A stretch of 64,000 bases of DNA from Nostoc sp. UHCC 0926 (GTDB lineage: Bacteria; Cyanobacteriota; Cyanobacteriia; Cyanobacteriales; Nostocaceae), in contig NZ_CP117768.1 in NCBI RefSeq assembly GCF_028623165.1, forward strand, positions 1,612,001 to 1,676,000, in the 5' to 3' direction. Of the stretch, positions 62,836 through 64,000 are shown in pieces (within the stretch, counting starts at the first letter, position 1; the number at the start of each line of letters is the position of its first letter). The translations under genes were made by a program, and so were the position numbers. The notes under the pieces were generated by a model that did no database searches, was not told where the DNA came from, and saw nothing but the letters and a program-made list of their open reading frames with translations.

Positions 62836-63843
62836 TCACTGCTGCGGAGGCGGTGATCCAGCAATTAATTTATTAATGCGATCGCATTCAATTTCTGCAA
62901 CTGTAATCTTATTCCCTGAATTGTTAGTTGCTTCAACCGGTTCAATCCGACAAGATTTTTTCAAGTAATAGCCCCGTGGGTTAGAACTTGGGCCTATCCA
63001 AATACTTAATAAATCTAATATATATCCAGACTTAGTATTAGCTACACGCGGTTCAACGTGCCATAGTTCCTTCTCTTCATATCTCCCCAGATTTTTTTGA
63101 ATTACTTCCGTACCCAGAGTTCTTACCCGCTGTTTCGCATCTAGCAACCATTTTTCTACTTCCGACCAAGGTCTTTGAGCTATTTCTTCTACTACTATTG
63201 GTTGAAGTTTTTCTAGAATTACAACACCGTTTTGCGGTATTTTTACTCGTTCTTCTGTTCTGACAACAAAGGCACTACGTTTAAAAGTATCTGCCTGCAA
63301 ACTGGGATATTGTTGGAACCAATTATCCATCACAAAGTAAAACTGAATCCAGCAACTTAGCAGCATACTACTAGCAACTAAAATTATAATTCTTTGGCGG
63401 TCTTCTGGCTTAGGAATTCGAGCTTTAGAGTCGGTGTCAGTTCCTTCAATAAATTCTGGTATTGCTGTAATTAGTGCTGAAATTGTCGGCCAAAAAACGA
63501 TTGTTCTTGATGTAATTACATCCTGTTGATTTCCAAAGGCAAAAACGCTAACTAAGAATCCAGTGATCACTGCCCCGACTGGCATAAAAGTACCAGGAAC
63601 CCTCAAAGGATCTTCAGTTGTATACCAAGCTGTGCCAGCAATTAAAAATAACCAACCGAAAAAGGCAATTATATCTTTGATATAACCTGTAGCACAATAT
63701 GAAAGTACCCAAGAAAAAACACTCAGATAAATAAATGTCTGCCAGGAATAAGCTTTGGGTGGAACTAATACCTTTCTAATTCCCGCATAAAGCCCTTCAG
63801 TAAATTTAAAAAGCCCAAATACATCTTTAAATAGCGTATTCAT
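62836..63843 (-). CDS. fraD: Filament-integrity membrane protein, FraD-like (DUF5357)
   Basis: 335 residues. Five hydrophobic helices in the N-terminal half include WQTFIYLSVFSWVLSYCATG and IIAFFGWLFLIAGTAWYTTE, followed by a long periplasmic region with coiled-coil character (EERVKIPQNGVVILEKLQPI). The protein resembles FraD of heterocystous cyanobacteria, which sits at cell-cell septa and is needed for septal junctions. I start at ATG 63843 (MNTLFKDVFGLFKF); an in-frame GTG at 63855 is possible. It lies 52 bp downstream of the partial fraC-like gene. Confidence 0.8.
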   Translation of the reverse strand: MNTLFKDVFGLFKFTEGLYAGIRKVLVPPKAYSWQTFIYLSVFSWVLSYCATGYIKDIIAFFGWLFLIAGTAWYTTEDPLRVPGTFMPVGAVITGFLVSVFAFGNQQDVITSRTIVFWPTISALITAIPEFIEGTDTDSKARIPKPEDRQRIIILVASSMLLSCWIQFYFVMDNWFQQYPSLQADTFKRSAFVVRTEERVKIPQNGVVILEKLQPIVVEEIAQRPWSEVEKWLLDAKQRVRTLGTEVIQKNLGRYEEKELWHVEPRVANTKSGYILDLLSIWIGPSSNPRGYYLKKSCRIEPVEATNNSGNKITVAEIECDRINKLIAGSPPPQQ

Positions 63844-63895
63844 GTTCCTCACCACACCTGATTAATCACTATTCTTCCTTTGAAATAAATTATTC

Positions 63896-64000
63896 TTACT
63901 TTGAGCGAAACAATAAAATAATGGTGATAGCACTATAACTCACAGAATTCGCTATTAACGTAGTAGTGACTAAATTGGTACTTTGTAATCTAAGATTGCT
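63896..64000 (-). CDS. fraC: FraC-like protein, C-terminal end, cut by the window
   Basis: The minus strand reads [34 protein letters not shown] and stop, a C-terminal hydrophobic helix. Position directly upstream of the FraD-like gene, same strand, matches fraC in the fraC-fraD-fraE operon. Only 34 residues are inside the window, so the name rests mainly on gene order. Confidence 0.55.
   Translation of the reverse strand, partial: SNLRLQSTNLVTTTLIANSVSYSAITIILLFRSK

Noticed and set aside
1..64000. tRNA or rRNA genes
   Set aside because: No cloverleaf with a GTTCRAATC-type T-arm or rRNA-like stretch was seen by eye in the intergenic regions; a tRNA scan would settle this.

Overview
The window is a chromosomal segment of a filamentous, heterocyst-forming cyanobacterium of the Nostoc/Anabaena group. 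Evidence: the octamer GCGATCGC (HIP1) is very frequent; a photosystem I PsaM gene is present; the valyl-tRNA synthetase carries the cyanobacterial CAAD membrane domain; the right edge holds what looks like the filament-integrity operon fraC-fraD-fraE; and intergenic DNA is full of the small dispersed repeats and MITE-like elements typical of Nostoc. No rRNA, tRNA or CRISPR array was recognised. Layout, left to right. 1-540: a 21-bp tandem array nested in inverted repeats. 681-5297: recN, an ABC1/UbiB kinase and cysC. 5524-6255: two gene remnants, one (an RTX/Ca-binding C-terminus) split by a 156-bp MITE. 6387-10100: a coiled-coil protein and CAAD-type valS. 10169-10668: a GxxExxY-family PD-(D/E)XK-like gene enclosed by about 57-bp inverted repeats. 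10680-13706: AmpG-like permease, amino-sugar-kinase-like protein, dienelactone hydrolase. 14054-16734: a McrBC-type restriction pair. 16897-25794: housekeeping and conserved cyanobacterial genes (FGGY sugar kinase, psaM, TPR, GST, YajQ, MAPEG, SLOG/DprA-like, PadR with its operator pair and divergent DUF4188 gene, BioD-like/DRTGG protein). 26474-30351: gene-poor, repeat-rich DNA with two inverted ribbon-helix-helix paralogues and a probable transposase scrap. 30352-33891: a large HTH-NB-ARC-WD40 STAND protein. 33902-37824: a likely three-gene operon (ThDP enzyme, KSIII-like thiolase lacking the usual catalytic His, PEP-CTERM GDSL hydrolase). 38201-45669: frameshifted HAD hydrolase, DUF5895, MltA, Ser/Thr kinase, Tll0287-like sensor, PhnD-like lipoprotein. 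45973-47671: SAP-like/RHH divergent pair between two terminators and a TIR-like protein. 48292-53515: nested MITEs, a multi-GAF histidine kinase, a NADAR protein, and a degraded region with an integrase remnant. 53557-59812: polyphosphate glucokinase-like ROK protein, creatininase remnant, 2TM protein, DAHP synthase, GH13 enzyme, DUF1823. 59894-60862: a second 156-bp MITE followed by a broken TpsB (Omp85-type) gene. 61107-64000: pentapeptide-repeat protein and fraE, fraD, partial fraC. The most notable feature is the GxxExxY gene: its own first codons lie inside the left inverted repeat, and that repeat shares its core with the scattered small repeats and with both 156-bp MITEs. That invites the hypothesis, untested here, that a GxxExxY nuclease-like protein is linked to repeat mobility, as RAYT transposases are to REP sequences. 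Defence-type genes (McrBC, STAND protein, TIR-like protein, NADAR) are scattered rather than forming one island.
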